Part shown: piece by piece, positions 11,797-22,423 of the stretch
Layout: every line of letters begins with the position of its first letter
Numbering within the stretch: the stretch's first letter is position 1
From: Astropecten irregularis
Lineage: Eukaryota; Echinodermata; Asteroidea; Paxillosida; Astropectinidae
Direction of reading: 5' to 3'
Assembly (NCBI GenBank): GCA_963971285.1
Contig: OZ020250.1
Coordinates: 11,454,499 to 11,518,498, forward strand
Length of the DNA: 64,000 nucleotides
Made by a program: the position numbers and the translations under genes
The notes under the pieces: generated by a model
Databases searched by the model: none
Seen by the model: only the letters and a program-made list of their open reading frames with translations
What the model was told of the DNA's origin: nothing

Positions 11797-12592
11797 TCTC
11801 ACAGCCATAGAGAAGCAAGGAGACAACCAGGGACCTATAGAGCTTGTGTTTGGTTATGAAGCTCATGTCGCTCTTCCACACTCGGGGAAAGCCTGGCCAT
11901 TCCTGCTGATGCGGTGGCGATCCTAACAAGGATTTTTACTGTGGAAGTGCCATCTTCGGTAATTGTGGCTCCCAGATATTTAAACCTGTGTACTTCCTCC
12001 AGCTGTTCACCGTTTATCGTGCTGGAGCTGGAGTTTCAGTCATGATTCTCTCTTGGAACAGATTGAAAAGTGTCAGGCAGGCAGTCTTGTCTCACGCCGC
12101 CAGTCATTTGGGAGGAGCACCGATGTTATTATTGAGGAGTATTGCACTGCTGCACTGCACTCTCTCATCGATCCCAAAGCCTCTTAGCACGGACCATAGA
12201 CCGTTGTGCCAAACCAGGTCAAACGCCTTCTTGAAATCGATGAAGTTGTGGCACAGATCCCTCTGGTTTCGCAGACGTTTTTCGTTGATGACTCGACAAT
12301 TGAAAATCTGCTCTGTGGTGCTCCTACCTGGTCTGAAGCCCGCCTGTTCTTCGGCTAGAAGTTCTTCTGCCTTTGACTTGAGCCTGTTAAGGATCACTTT
12401 GAGCATGACTTTGCTGGGGTGGCTGAACAGGCTGATGGTTCTATAATTCTGACACTGGCAAAGGTTCCCTTTCTTGGGCAAAGGGATGACTTGATTTTGT
12501 CCACTCAGTGGGCCACTTCTTTTGGTCACAGATATTCTGGCAGAGTGCTGTGAGGGGTGTCACTGCCCCCTCACTGCCTTGCTTCAGTAGTA
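11797..12592 (-). pseudogene. Non-LTR retrotransposon (LINE) reverse transcriptase fragment
   Basis: Read on the minus strand, 12104-12529 encodes RT motifs: KKGNL...CQNYRTISL, then EEQAGFRPGRSTTEQIF (RT finger region), then FIDFKKAFD, which carries the first catalytic Asp. The Y/F-x-D-D block that should follow is missing. The sequence jumps at about 12060 to a C-terminal phrase (EEVHRFKYLGATITEDGT, about 11930-12000). A frameshift lies near 12500. This is a dead, internally deleted LINE of the endonuclease/RT type, like the relic at 59943-62864. It abuts the GGGGCCGATTT element at 11796. Confidence 0.85.
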
Positions 12593-12593
12593 A

Positions 12594-12635
12594 GATTTCT
12601 GTTTTGGTATGCTACCAAAGTATGATTCTACACAA
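12594..12635. repeat. Right-end fragment of the TTAA MITE family
   Basis: TTCTGTTTTGGTATGCTACC and AAAGTATGATTCTAC match the right end of the MITE at 1338-1705. No left end was found. Confidence 0.5.
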
Positions 12636-12935
12636 TTGAGAATACATTTGACAACTTTTGGCTGCTGGCAGTGATATAGGAGATAACATGTAAAATGTTG
12701 TTAAACCATATAAGCCCTGCTGAAAGTTAACAATGTTTATAGTAGGAAAAGCTTTTCAACCAATGTTTAAGCAAAAATGTTATGTTTGATGTTGGCCTAT
12801 TATATTAATTTTGTGGTTTGAGTGAGAATCTCTGTCAATATCTGTAAAGGGTTCTATTTGTATCCTCGTTTGCTTGTTCTCAGTTATATAATATTTTCAT
12901 CACAGTTATTGTCTTTTTGCTTTTTTCTATTGAAG

Positions 12936-12959
12936 GAGACATTGTATGAAAATGAAGAG
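12936..12959 (+). CDS. CLASP: CLASP candidate micro-exon (24 nt)
   Basis: A pyrimidine-rich tract ends in TTGAAG, followed by 24 nt and a GTAAAG donor. The phase is 0/0, giving ETLYENEE, so the frame is kept whether or not it is spliced in. It lies between two phase-compatible linker exons and could be an alternative microexon. No homology supports it; only splice signals and phase do. Confidence 0.35.
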
Positions 12960-13270
12960 GTAAAGTTTGAAATAGTTAATATAAGTATATAGTTTTAACC
13001 TGTTTGTCACGAAAGAGCACCCATAACAAAAATAAATTTTTGACATTTTGCTGTTTAGTTAGATACATGAAGCATACTTCAAACCAAATATTATACGAAT
13101 ATTTTTATCAAAACGCAGTGGAAAATACCAACAAAATGAAATATCATTAAAAAGATTTGTTCATAGTTACTTACTCTTGTTAGTGAACATGGCAGGGAGA
13201 AACCATTTAATTGAGGTTGACATTAAATGCACACAATGAATGTGTCATTAAACTCATTGTTGTACAGGAG

Positions 13271-13425
13271 GTCTACTTCACTCGTCTTACCTGTAGAGCC
13301 ACTACTTATGCACATTTCCCTAGACCGTCAGGTATTCACGCTAAGAATTAGATACAACAGCGCCCCCTATTGACCTACCCACAGTGCCCCGCGGCATGAA
13401 TGCCACGTAGGCGTCCTCTTTTCTC
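13271..13425 (+). repeat. Left ITR of the DIRS element
   Basis: About 135 bp (from ACCTGTAGAGCCACTACTTA to CCTCTTTTCTC) is repeated almost exactly, inverted, at 19214-19350. The outermost bases (GTCTACTTCACTCGTCTT) are not shared with the right ITR but are complementary to 19081-19101 in the ICR. Confidence 0.95.
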
Positions 13426-13572
13426 TTAGCGTCAGACGCGGAAGGACGTGGTTTTTCGTTCGCTCCGCTTTTTCTCGCTAGTGAATCTTCTGTAATAAAG
13501 GTATTCTATTACAGCGTTTGTAGAGTTTTTTGGTATTTCTTCGTGTATATTGTGTTGTGTTGTGCGGTAAAG

Positions 13573-15741
13573 ATGAGACGATCTGATAGAGCCGGGTCCG
13601 CAAATCTCGGGGAAAACAACCATTCCCCGGGGCGGACCGCGGTGCTCTCGTGCACGGACTCCGCCGGGTACAACAACCCGTTACCCGGGCGGCAGTCCCC
13701 TGCTACGCATCCCCAGCCACAACCGGCCGGGGACGCTGGCAGCTCCGTCGGTCGGGTCGGGGGCCACAACCGGTCCCCGTCCGCGGCCAGTTCGGAAGGC
13801 ACAAAGAAAATAAAGGGGGACTCTGGCAAGGTTTCCGTAAAACTAACCTCCTCTGCCAGAGCCAAACCCAAGAAGGGCGGTCGCCAGGGCAAACACGGTT
13901 CGTCCGTGTGCCCTGCACCCCCTGCACCTCCGGACCCGGGGCAGCCACAACCGGCTGGCCTCCGTGGCTCCGCGGTTACGGTGCACCCTGGCCTCCCCGG
14001 CACGGTGGCGAACGCCATGCGCTCCCGGGATGGGCTTTTGTCCGGTCTCCCCGACCGCGCAACGCGCGCTCAGCCCGTGGGGCTCGGAGCGCCGTTGGCC
14101 GGGCAGGCTGTGGACGGCGCGGGTGGCCCAGCCTGGGCCTACCCCGGGCCGTCGGCCTCGCTCGTCTCGGGCTCGTCGGACTTTCTCCACTGCTCCGGGG
14201 TTCCATTGACCCAGGCTGCAGCGGACTCTTCCTCGGACACCCCGCGGGGCCGTCCGTCGAAGAAGGGGAAGAAAAAGAAGAAGTCGGGCCGAAGATCGCG
14301 TGAATCTTCACCGAGTTCTGGGGACTCTTCCTCCCGGTCCCGTCGCAGCAAACGCTGCAAGGGCGAGGACGTGGTTTCACGGGGTGAGTTCCTTCAAGCC
14401 TTCCAATCGATTTCGGCATCAATATCAGCCCTTGCTGCCTCCCACCAGTCGGGCTCTATTGTTCAGCATACCGATCCCGTGGCCCACACACAGGTCCCGC
14501 TGATCGTTGGTCACGGTTGGGCTGCACAAGGACAAAGGGACCTACCGCACACTGTTAGCCGTGCGCCGGCATCCCCTCCAGCTGTAAGCCTTCACCCTTC
14601 AATGTCCCTTGTGTCTGAGGAGGTCGTCCAACCACAGGCCCATTCATCTGGCCAGCCCGCCGCCGCCCGGGATTATCCCGACTCGCGGTCTTCCCATTCA
14701 TCGGACGGCTCAGCTGACGACCTGGGCGTGGCCCAGCTGCAGCGACTGTCTATTGCCGAGACGGAGCTTAGGCTCGTACAAAGAGACATGATCCGTGTGC
14801 TACAGTTCCCGCCTTAGGAGGAGCCCCCCCAGCCGGAGCACAAGTCTTTCAAGCGCAAGACGGGCGTAGCTGGGACTGGTGACAAGGTTTTTCCAGTTAT
14901 CCCCTTGGACCAGGTGTGTGTCGAGAAGATGTCTGGAATTATGTCCCCTGGTAATTGGCGAGCATACTCCAAACGGGAGCTCGACTACTATCGCTTCCCC
15001 AAGTCGGATTTTGAGAAGTTCTTCTCCACCCCGTCTCTCCCCGATGCGACAAAGGACAAGTTGGCAGCGGATGAGGGGTGCCCGTCGTCGAAGCGGCCCT
15101 TCGCGGATAAGACCCGCACCACGTTGGAGGACACGCTGAAGAAGCTGGACACAGCCTCCCGCCATGGCTTGGCCGCGACCTCCTTCTTGCTTCTCCTCAC
15201 GGAATACTTGGTTTCCGGTTGTGAGGAGGAGTCGGCAGTTCCCCCAGACATGCTGACGGCCGCTTTTCACTGCCTTGATAATGGTCTCCGGTCGGTTCTC
15301 GACCAGTTCTCTCGTGTGTCCGCCCTTGCTACCTCGGCCCGTCGGGGCAATGTGCTGGACGCGCTTTTCCTCCCGTCTCAAGGTGCCCGTAAGAGGCTCG
15401 AGGCCCTTCCTCTGCTGGGAAACGATCTCTTCGCTGGCAAGTTCGAGGAATTCATGCAGGCGGAGGCCAAGAGGCTGAAAGCTACGGAAAAGATCAACCT
15501 CAAGAAACCCCCGGCCCCGACAACAAAGTCGTCACGGGGCGGGGGCAAGCCGTTTTACGTGATCCCCCGACGTAGCCTGCTCAGTGCGTCTACTCGTGGT
15601 AGTTTTCGAGGCCGATCGACCACTTCGTCTTCTGCCCGCCCCACGCAGTCGCAACCCACCACTGCCTGGCGCCAGCAGCCGAAACCAGGACGTGGTTATC
15701 GCCCGCCCGGCCCCCGGTTTTCCGGGGCCAGGCGTAAGTGA
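13573..15741 (+). pseudogene. DIRS gag-like ORF interrupted by one TAG stop
   Basis: Starts at the first ATG of the frame (13573); upstream codons in the same frame lack ATG. One frame runs to TGA at 15739-15741 (722 codons) except for a single TAG at 14815-14817, which splits it into about 414 and 307 residues. The first half is rich in Pro, Ser, Gly, Lys and Arg, with a KKGKKKKK tract (about 14262-14286) and Arg/Ser clusters. The second half holds a more structured region beginning near the phrase MSGIMSPGNWRAYSKRELDY and a basic, Gln/Arg-rich tail. Gag proteins of DIRS elements are poorly conserved, so the assignment rests on position and on similarity to the relic at 2777-4110. The stop may be an inactivating mutation or a readthrough site. 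Confidence 0.8.
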
Positions 15742-15769
15742 CTCTCCCGTCTCCTGCAGGCCTCCCTCC

Positions 15770-17811
15770 ATGGGACCCGTAGGAGGCCGTCTTCAGGCAT
15801 TTGCAGGGTCCTGGGTTCAAGCTACGTCCGACCGGTGGGTGCTCGACACAATCACCCGAGGCTATGCGCTCGAGTTCACGAGCACCCCCCCTTCGGACAT
15901 GCTCGTTCGGCCTACTCCAGTGCCGACCGATGCTTCGAAGCGTCGCTCTCTCGAGGCGGAAGTAACATCTCTCCTCGAGAAGCGGGCAATACGCGTGCTC
16001 CCCCAGGGGGAGCCACAGTCGGGGTTTATGTCAACCTTCTTCCTGGTTCCCAAGAAGGAGGTCGGAGTTTGGCGTCCGATCCTAAACCTGAAACCCCTCA
16101 ACAAATTCATTCGGCCTCGTCGCTTCCGTATGGATACGCTGAAAATTATCCTCGAATCCATCCGGACGCCAGCGTGGGGAGCAAGCATAGATCTGAAGGA
16201 CGCCTACCTCCACGTTCCTATCAGGCCAGATCACTGGAAGTTCCTGCGTTTTCAGTACCAGGACATCGTGTACGAGTTCACGGCTCTCCCGTTCGGCCTC
16301 TCCACCTCGCCCCGAGTCTTTACAAGAGTTGTGAAGGCGGTCGGGGCTGCGCTGCGGAGACAAGGAGTGATGTTGTTCATGTACCTCGACGATTGGCTCA
16401 TCGTGGGACATTCTCGCGAGGCCACAATGGCGGCACTCAACCTTACATGGAACCTCTCGGAGGACCTCGGGTTTATCATCAATGTAGAGAAGTCCCGCCC
16501 GTGCCCCTCCCAGTCCCCAACCTTCCTGGGAGCGTCACTCGACCTGCGGGCTGGGCTGGCCAGACCTACTTGGGATCGCATGTTGAACCTCCACCAATGC
16601 GTTTCTCTTTTTCTCCCGGTCTCGGTGGCCCCAGCGGGCGCTTGGCTCAGACTGCTGGGCCTCATGGCCAGCCTTGTAGACGTGGTGAATTTTTGCAGGT
16701 TGCGGATGCGCCCCATCCAGCTACACCTGCTCTCCTTCTTCCGGCCAAACCTTCATCACTTAAGTCTTCCCGTGCCAGTGACACCTTGGCTGTTACCGCA
16801 CCTTCGTTGGTGGCTGGACGTCTCAAACATCATGGCGGGCCGTGTCTTTCGCAGACCCCACCCGTCACTGATCGTCACCACAGACGCGTCACTTTCTGGT
16901 TGGGGGGCACCCTCCACCCACGCCAAGTGGCGGGCCGGTGGGGCCCCGATCATCGCACAAACCACATCAATGTGCTCGAGATGCTGGCAGTCTCCAACGC
17001 CCTCCAGCATTTTCAGTCCTCCGTGACAGGTCGTTCTGTCCTGATCCGCTGCGACAATACGACCGTGGTGGCCTACATCAACCGCCAGGGAGGCACGCGA
17101 TCCGCCCAGCTGTGTGCGATCACGTGGACCATCTTCCAGTGGTGCATACGTCACAGTGTGATTCTTTCGGCGGTTCACCTCCCGGGGGAGGAGAACTCCG
17201 CTGCCGACGCCCTCTCGAGGGGATGGATACGACCAACAGAGTGGTCTCTACATCCACAAGTTGCTCAGTCTCTCTTCCAGCTGATAGATCGTCCTCATGT
17301 CGATCTGTTTGCATCACAGGACAACCACCAACTGCCGACCTACTGCACGAGGACCCCCGATCCTCGAGCGTGGCAGACAGACGCGCTGGCAATACGGTGG
17401 AACGGGCTGCTGGCTTATGCCTTCCCCCCGTTCTCTCTCATCCCTCGCGTGCTGACAAAGCTAGAACAGGAGGATTGCAAAGTCCTCCTCATAGCACCAT
17501 TCTGGCCCCGTCAGCCTTGGTTTCCGAGGCTGACCAAACTTCTAGTTCATCAGCCAGTAATCCTTCCGCAGAGAGCGGACATTCTGCTCCAGCCGAGCTC
17601 GGGTTTTCTTCACCCGGCTCCGCGGGATCTCCACTTGACGTGCTGGGTGCTGTCAAGCAATCCCTCCGCGCAGCTGGCCTTTCTCAGCGAGCTGCGGCTA
17701 TTGCAGCCTGCAGCCGCAGGGCTTCCACCAGGAAAATCTATGACAGCAGACTACGTCATTTTTCCAAATGGTGCCGAATCCGATCTCTGCATCCCCCCAA
17801 TACTTCTGTAG
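15770..17811 (+). pseudogene. DIRS reverse transcriptase / RNase H / methyltransferase-like ORF with one frameshift
   Basis: The first ATG of the RT frame is at 15770, 28 nt after the gag stop. RT blocks in order: FFLVPKK...WRPILNLKPLN, ASIDLKDAYLHVPI (first catalytic Asp), ALPFGLSTSPRVFT and FMYLDDWL (YLDD at 16382-16393). RNase H starts with TTDASLSGWGA (about 16876). Around 16910-16940 the homology moves to another frame (a net one-base loss) and continues with HINVLEMLAV, IRCDNTTVVAYINRQGG and a DALSRG block. After RNase H comes VDLFAS...YAFPPFSLIPRVL...APFWPRQPWFPRL, resembling the Dam-like methyltransferase segment of DIRS elements. It ends at 17809-17811, overlapping the recombinase ORF in another frame. 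Confidence 0.9.
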
Positions 17812-18722
17812 GGGAGGTTGCAGATTTTCTGGTTTACCTCTTCGAGAGCGACCTCGCGTCCTCTACGATAAAGAATTATCGGTCGGCCATAGCGGCTGTC
17901 CACAGAGGTTTCCCAGATGGCTCCTCAGTGTCAGACAACCAGGCCCTTCACCTGTTGCTCAAGGGTATGTTTGTTTCACGACCCCCGTCACGCAGGCTTG
18001 TCCCTGCGTGGGATCTATTTAGCGTTCTAACGGTGCTCTCTAGCCCCCCGTTCGAACCCTTGGGTTGTTCCACCTTGCTGCACCTGTCTATGAAGGTTGC
18101 CTTTCTGGTGGCTGTGGCTACGTCTAGGCGACGTAGTGAACTTCACTCCCTCTCGATAGAGGCGGGTCACATCCGATGGGAGCCAGGAGGTGTCCGCCTA
18201 ATCCCGAGGCTCGGGTTTTTGACAAAGAATCAGTCAGAGTCGTTCTCTCCTCCTGATATCTTTGTCCCTGACATCAAGTCTTTTTCGTCTGTCCCAGACG
18301 ACAAGTTTTGGTGCCCAGTCAGGGCCCTTAAGTGGTACATCAACCGGACCAAACCGCTCAGGGCGGCTTGTTCCCAACTTTTTATTTCAACGACCCCGCC
18401 GTATGGACCGGCTTCTCGCGACACGATCGCTCGCTGGCTGGTTTCGGCTATTAATGCATCCCCGCATGCGCTGCCCGCGGGAGCCACTGGCTCAGCCCGG
18501 GCGCATGATATCAGGGCGACATCCACCTCGTGGGCCTTCTTTAAGGGTACTTCTATAGGTGATATCGTCCAGGCTGCATGCTGGAAGACCCCGAACACCT
18601 TCACTGAGTGCTACTTGAAGGATGTTCTCCAGGCAGAGGCCAGGGCAGGGAGAGCGGTGCTGGAGTCGGCTGCCAGGTCTGCACCCCGTGACCCGCTACC
18701 AACAAGGACCTCACAGCAATAG
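17223..18722 (+). CDS. DIRS tyrosine recombinase (intact)
   Basis: The open frame begins well upstream within the overlapping RNase H region; ATG 17223 is a reasonable start, giving about 499 residues, stop TAG at 18720-18722. The N-terminal core-binding part runs from about RKIYDSRLRHFSKWC (17730) to STIKNYRSAIAAVHRG. Catalytic residues visible: Arg in SRRRSEL (Arg codon 18132), His-x-x-Arg in AHDIRAT (His 18504, Arg 18513) and Tyr in FTECYLKDV (18612). This enzyme would integrate the circular DNA form made by reverse transcription, in place of the DDE integrase of LTR elements. No stops or frameshifts are seen, so it may still encode an active protein. Confidence 0.95.
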   Translation: MDTTNRVVSTSTSCSVSLPADRSSSCRSVCITGQPPTADLLHEDPRSSSVADRRAGNTVERAAGLCLPPVLSHPSRADKARTGGLQSPPHSTILAPSALVSEADQTSSSSASNPSAESGHSAPAELGFSSPGSAGSPLDVLGAVKQSLRAAGLSQRAAAIAACSRRASTRKIYDSRLRHFSKWCRIRSLHPPNTSVGEVADFLVYLFESDLASSTIKNYRSAIAAVHRGFPDGSSVSDNQALHLLLKGMFVSRPPSRRLVPAWDLFSVLTVLSSPPFEPLGCSTLLHLSMKVAFLVAVATSRRRSELHSLSIEAGHIRWEPGGVRLIPRLGFLTKNQSESFSPPDIFVPDIKSFSSVPDDKFWCPVRALKWYINRTKPLRAACSQLFISTTPPYGPASRDTIARWLVSAINASPHALPAGATGSARAHDIRATSTSWAFFKGTSIGDIVQAACWKTPNTFTECYLKDVLQAEARAGRAVLESAARSAPRDPLPTRTSQQ

Positions 18723-19060
18723 GTGAGTTCCCTCATTTCCTTGCTCTTGCCCTTTGTATATACATTTGCATTTAGCAATGTCTTAACTAACCTTATTCCC
18801 TCCCTGCCGCGCAGGTCGGCGCGGCGGGCGCTGGTTTTTTATCCAACGCGGGTATCTTGTCGAGCCCGCGATTGGCTTTCATGTTTTTCAGAGGCTGCGG
18901 CTTCATAGATGTTTGAAGCTTAGGGGCCTCTCTTCGGCTTGCCTGCCCTACCCACCTTTGGGTGTGCAGGCTTTGCCAGGGCTTGCGCTGGTGACAGTGC
19001 CCCTTCCTGTATACAATAGCATCTCGCATACCCACCGCCTTTCTGCCGGTGCCAGTCTAT

Positions 19061-19155
19061 GCATAAGTAGTGGCTCTACAGGTAAGACGAGTGAAGTAGA
19101 CTCCCCCCCACAGAAGTGTGGTAGGGGTCTACGAACGAGTACTTACCTGTAGAGC
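19061..19155 (+). repeat. DIRS internal complementary region (ICR)
   Basis: 19061-19101 is the complement of the extreme left end (13271-13312). 19103-19155 is the complement of the extreme right end (about 19340-19391). The two meet at 19102 as a head-to-tail terminus junction. Confidence 0.95.
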
Positions 19156-19213
19156 GTCCCCCCCTCCTCCCCACTATTCTCGATGTTTTGGGCATTCCGC
19201 CCTGAGCTTAACC

Positions 19214-19391
19214 GAGAAAAGAGGACGCCTACGTGGCATTCATGCCGCGGGGCACTGTGGGTAGGTCAATAGGGGGCGCTGTTGTATCTAATTCTTAGCG
19301 TGAATACCTGACGGTCTAGGGAAATATGCATAAGTAGTGGCTCTACAGGTAAGTACTCGTTCGTAGACCCCTACCACACTTCTGTGGGGGG
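19214..19391 (+). repeat. Right ITR of the DIRS element
   Basis: Inverted copy of the left ITR, from GAGAAAAGAGGACGCCTACG to GGCTCTACAGGT. It extends past the shared part by about 40 bp ending in TTCTGTGGGGGG, which is found complementary in the ICR. It contains CAGGTAAGT at 19346-19354, a consensus splice donor on the host gene's strand. Confidence 0.95.
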
Positions 19392-19853
19392 AATTTACTT
19401 GTGTCATTTTGTGTTAAAGGCACATGTTTTTTAGCCTCATACATTATGAATAATTCATTTCTGAGAAATGCAAGTTCATTACTAAGGCTTACATGTACAT
19501 TACAAGCAACATACTAAACTAGGTTAAACCTGGGTATGGTGCATATTTTTTAAGGGGTACATGAGTAGTTGCTGCACAAGCATGGCACTGCCGTCATACA
19601 GCACATGACCAAGATTTGGCCAGTGAGATTTCTCATACCATGGTAAACAAAAATGTATGTTGTTTTATTTCCTCAGTGACAGAAAGTGAGCAAAAACGTA
19701 ACCCAGATTAATTTCTTGTCATTTTAAAATGAAACTATTTGCTGAATTTGCCAACGTCTTGTATTTGGTTTGAAGGCTTTTTCAATTTACTTCATAGAAA
19801 GACATAAACTGTTTATAGTGGTGCCATACAGAGCATTTCATTTTAATTTACAG
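19392..19853. other. CLASP intron, nothing recognised
   Basis: AT-rich intronic sequence right of the DIRS element. No exon or repeat end could be supported. Confidence 0.4.
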
Positions 19854-20229
19854 TTAAAGGGAGGGTACAGAATTGGTAAGACAAAATACACTTCATAATC
19901 ACAGATTCACATAAAACTTACACAGTATAATGGTGATGATAGGAGAAAACATCCCATGAAATGTTTTTGTCTGAAATGCCATATTCGTTGAGAAATAAAT
20001 GAAACTATTTTCCGATTGGAATAAATCGCTTCGAAGCGTTTTATTCATTCGTTGAAAATGTGTACAGTTCTCCGTACACGAGTTTTCACTATTTTCTCGT
20101 GACCCAGATGGCTGATTGACCTCAAACTTCTACAGGTTTGTCAGTTAAGGTATATGATGGATTACATAATGTGCTTTCACTGTCAGCAACAGTTTTGTCG
20201 CAAACACCAGTTCTGTACCATCCCTTTAA
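19854..20229. mobile_element. TTAA-type MITE, TTAAAGGGAGGGTACAG family
   Basis: The ends TTAAAGGGAGGGTACAGAAT and the complement of TTCTGTACCATCCCTTTAA are inverted and bordered by TTAA at 19854-19857 and 20226-20229. Part of the interior (GATTGACCTCAAACTTC) resembles the 44877-45188 copy. Non-coding. Confidence 0.75.
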
Positions 20230-21014
20230 TAGACATAATTGTTTCTGAAATCATAATGATTTAACCCTGTTTAATATCTTAAAACTGTAAAGTAAAAGGT
20301 CTATGGTACATGTAAATCCTATGCATAACTCTTTTTTGAAGACAAGTAGTTTGGAAAACCATGTGGTTTGGAAATGATACTCTGGCCAGTGTGTTCTGGC
20401 AGTCTTTTGGAGAATGTTCAAAGAGTTATTCACATGGTGTACTGGAAACCTATGACTTTACTTGTGACTGCCTAAATAATGAGGAGCTATAATATATGTA
20501 GTTACCTTTGTTGTTATTTTGATGTGTTCTTGTTTTTATTGCATGAGCTTTTTTTTAAGGGGTGTGACTGAAAAGATCTACTTTAATTATGTAATGGGCA
20601 TGAAATCTTTCCTGCCTGTTACATTTAAAACAAAATATTTTAAAAGAAATTATTTTTGTGAAAAATGTTGATACATGTACATTTTTGGCACCGTGTTCAG
20701 TTTTTATATGTTGATTCAGTTCGTTGTATACATTTCAAGGAGGTCATGTTTTGTCCATTGCTAAATGATTAATAGTTACATGCAAAGCATGTTAGTGGCA
20801 GTTTTCTACCCTGTTCTTCACTAACCCAACCTGCTAAACAATTTATTTTGAATAGTGCATACTGGTTTTATATGAATAGTGCATACTGGTTTTAAGACAT
20901 CAAATATAATGATAATAACTTCTGTTTTCAGCACTCTGGAAGGCAGGTTATTAAACTTGTCCTTTATTCATTATATATCAGCTGCACTCGGGTGGCTCTA
21001 AATTTATGTGATCA
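20230..21014. other. CLASP intron; one short direct duplication
   Basis: AT-rich. At 20850-20895 the phrase ATGAATAGTGCATACTGGTT appears twice in tandem (about 23-bp spacing). Nothing else was recognised. Confidence 0.45.
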
Positions 21015-21162
21015 GGGGCCGATTTCATAAAGCTTCGTGATGCGTCGCAACTCGATTTGCGACCCGTCATAGCTGCGACGTGTCGCATAGATGCGATGAG
21101 TCCATAGAGAAAGGATGCATCTTAACTCTGCGACGCGTCATAAGTTTGATTAAATCGGCCCC
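21015..21162. mobile_element. Palindromic MITE, GGGGCCGATTT family
   Basis: GGGGCCGATTTCATAAAGCT at the left is the near complement of the right end (read inverted GGGGCCGATTTAATCAAACT). The 148-bp body is full of TGCGACG-type words, as in the 11150-11796 element, and is likely an internally deleted derivative. Confidence 0.75.
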
Positions 21163-21554
21163 AGTTGTTAACACTGAAATGTTCATAATGAACCTAATGT
21201 TTTTGTATCCATGAGTCATCAGTTACTTTGGATTTATTTTGCATTCCAAGACTGTGACATTAGAAGGTGGTTTATTTTCATGTTTAACGTTTTGCATACA
21301 TATAGTTGATTTAAAACAACGTATACACATAAAACCAAACTATCCATCGTATTTGATTTAGTTTTGTTGTGCATGCTTTTCTTTTTAGTGTTTTGATTTT
21401 GCAACAGCATGAGTTGTTTGCCTGTTGATTCATCACATGTTACTGGCTTTTCCAGATACACAATTGCTTTGCTATTTAGATGTATGAAATTGTTGTAATT
21501 AGAAAAATACATCATTTGACATATGTTGATCTAAGCTTTTCTCATGTTCCCTAG

Positions 21555-21636
21555 GGTGGACACAAGAGCCAGACGAAACGAACTGCCTCTGCTTCAAGCC
21601 GTAAATCTGCTACAAACAGCAGGCCTTCTAGTGCAA
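21555..21636 (+). CDS. CLASP: CLASP exon, Ser/Lys-rich linker before TOG2
   Basis: The acceptor CCCTAG precedes 82 nt encoding GGHKSQTKRTASASSRKSAT and then NSRPSSA. The donor is GTAAGG. It begins on a codon boundary and ends one base into a codon, which the next exon completes. The Ser/Arg/Lys-rich content matches the linker upstream of TOG2 in CLASPs. Confidence 0.8.
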
Positions 21637-22423
21637 GTAAGGTTATTACGCCATTAACTGTTCATGGTTTAAATGCATTTAAAGTCCTCTATTGTTGTGC
21701 TTTCATATTGGCAGTGATGAAATTGATTTACTTAGTGGATTTTGTTAATGCTACTTAAAGGGAAATTCCCAGCCAAATAAAATTATCTGTGTTGCAAATT
21801 AGCATTTGTCAGTTTGTGCAACCCACATTATATACATGCACATGTATTAATTATCATAATTATTTTGAAAATGCTGATGGTTTTAGTGTGAAACCCCCTC
21901 TCTTGACTGAGCAAGAGGTTGATCCACAAAATTGTGGAAGACCCTTTATAGAATTGTAGGAAAAAATTCAAGGCTGTATTATTGTCTGCAGCATCAGTCC
22001 TGAACATTTTTCTATGCTCCCACACAGCGCAGCATGCACACGCTTGTAGAATGGTCTGGTTCATCCTCATGGCGATTTTTGTGTATACATGTAATTATAG
22101 TCAGGACGTCAACCTTGAGACTGTTGCCTTGCTGGCTGTACAGGAGTACCAATATCCAAGGATGAATGACCTCAAACCTCCACTTGACCACTCACAGTTG
22201 CGCTTTGTTGAGGAAGGGGTTGTGGGCTAAGTTTTTGGAGAAGAGGATGAACAATTTAAATGCTCCTGATTGTTTCAAAAAATTTAAGTGCAGAATGTGT
22301 AATTATGAGTAAAAAGAATATTTTTTCTATTTCTATTGTTTGAAGACCATTTTTTAGAGAGTTTATTTTACTAAAAAATGCAAGTTTTTTTGCTGTTAAA
22401 TCTTACGTAATTCTTACATGTAA

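Larger units (their letters stand above)
13271..19391 (+). mobile_element. DIRS-type tyrosine-recombinase retrotransposon (nearly complete)
   Basis: Order: left ITR (13271-13425), gag-like ORF, RT/RNase H/methyltransferase-like region, tyrosine recombinase, ICR (19061-19155), right ITR (19214-19391). The ICR consists of the complement of the extreme left end joined to the complement of the extreme right end, the diagnostic DIRS geometry used to rebuild the termini through a circular intermediate. The internal part is GC-rich compared with the AT-rich intron. No target duplication is visible, as expected for recombinase integration. Two lesions are seen: an in-frame TAG in gag and a frameshift in RNase H. 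It lies in the same orientation as the host CLASP gene. Confidence 0.95.

Noticed and set aside
15734..15761. GTAAGT...CTGCAG as a tiny intron joining gag and RT frames
   Set aside because: About 28 nt is too short for a spliceosomal intron, and the frames fit a normal stop followed by a new ATG.
13509..18604. Minus-strand ORFs under the DIRS element (for example 13509-14018, 16252-16716, 18230-18604)
   Set aside because: Shadows of GC-rich sense coding sequence; no motifs of their own.
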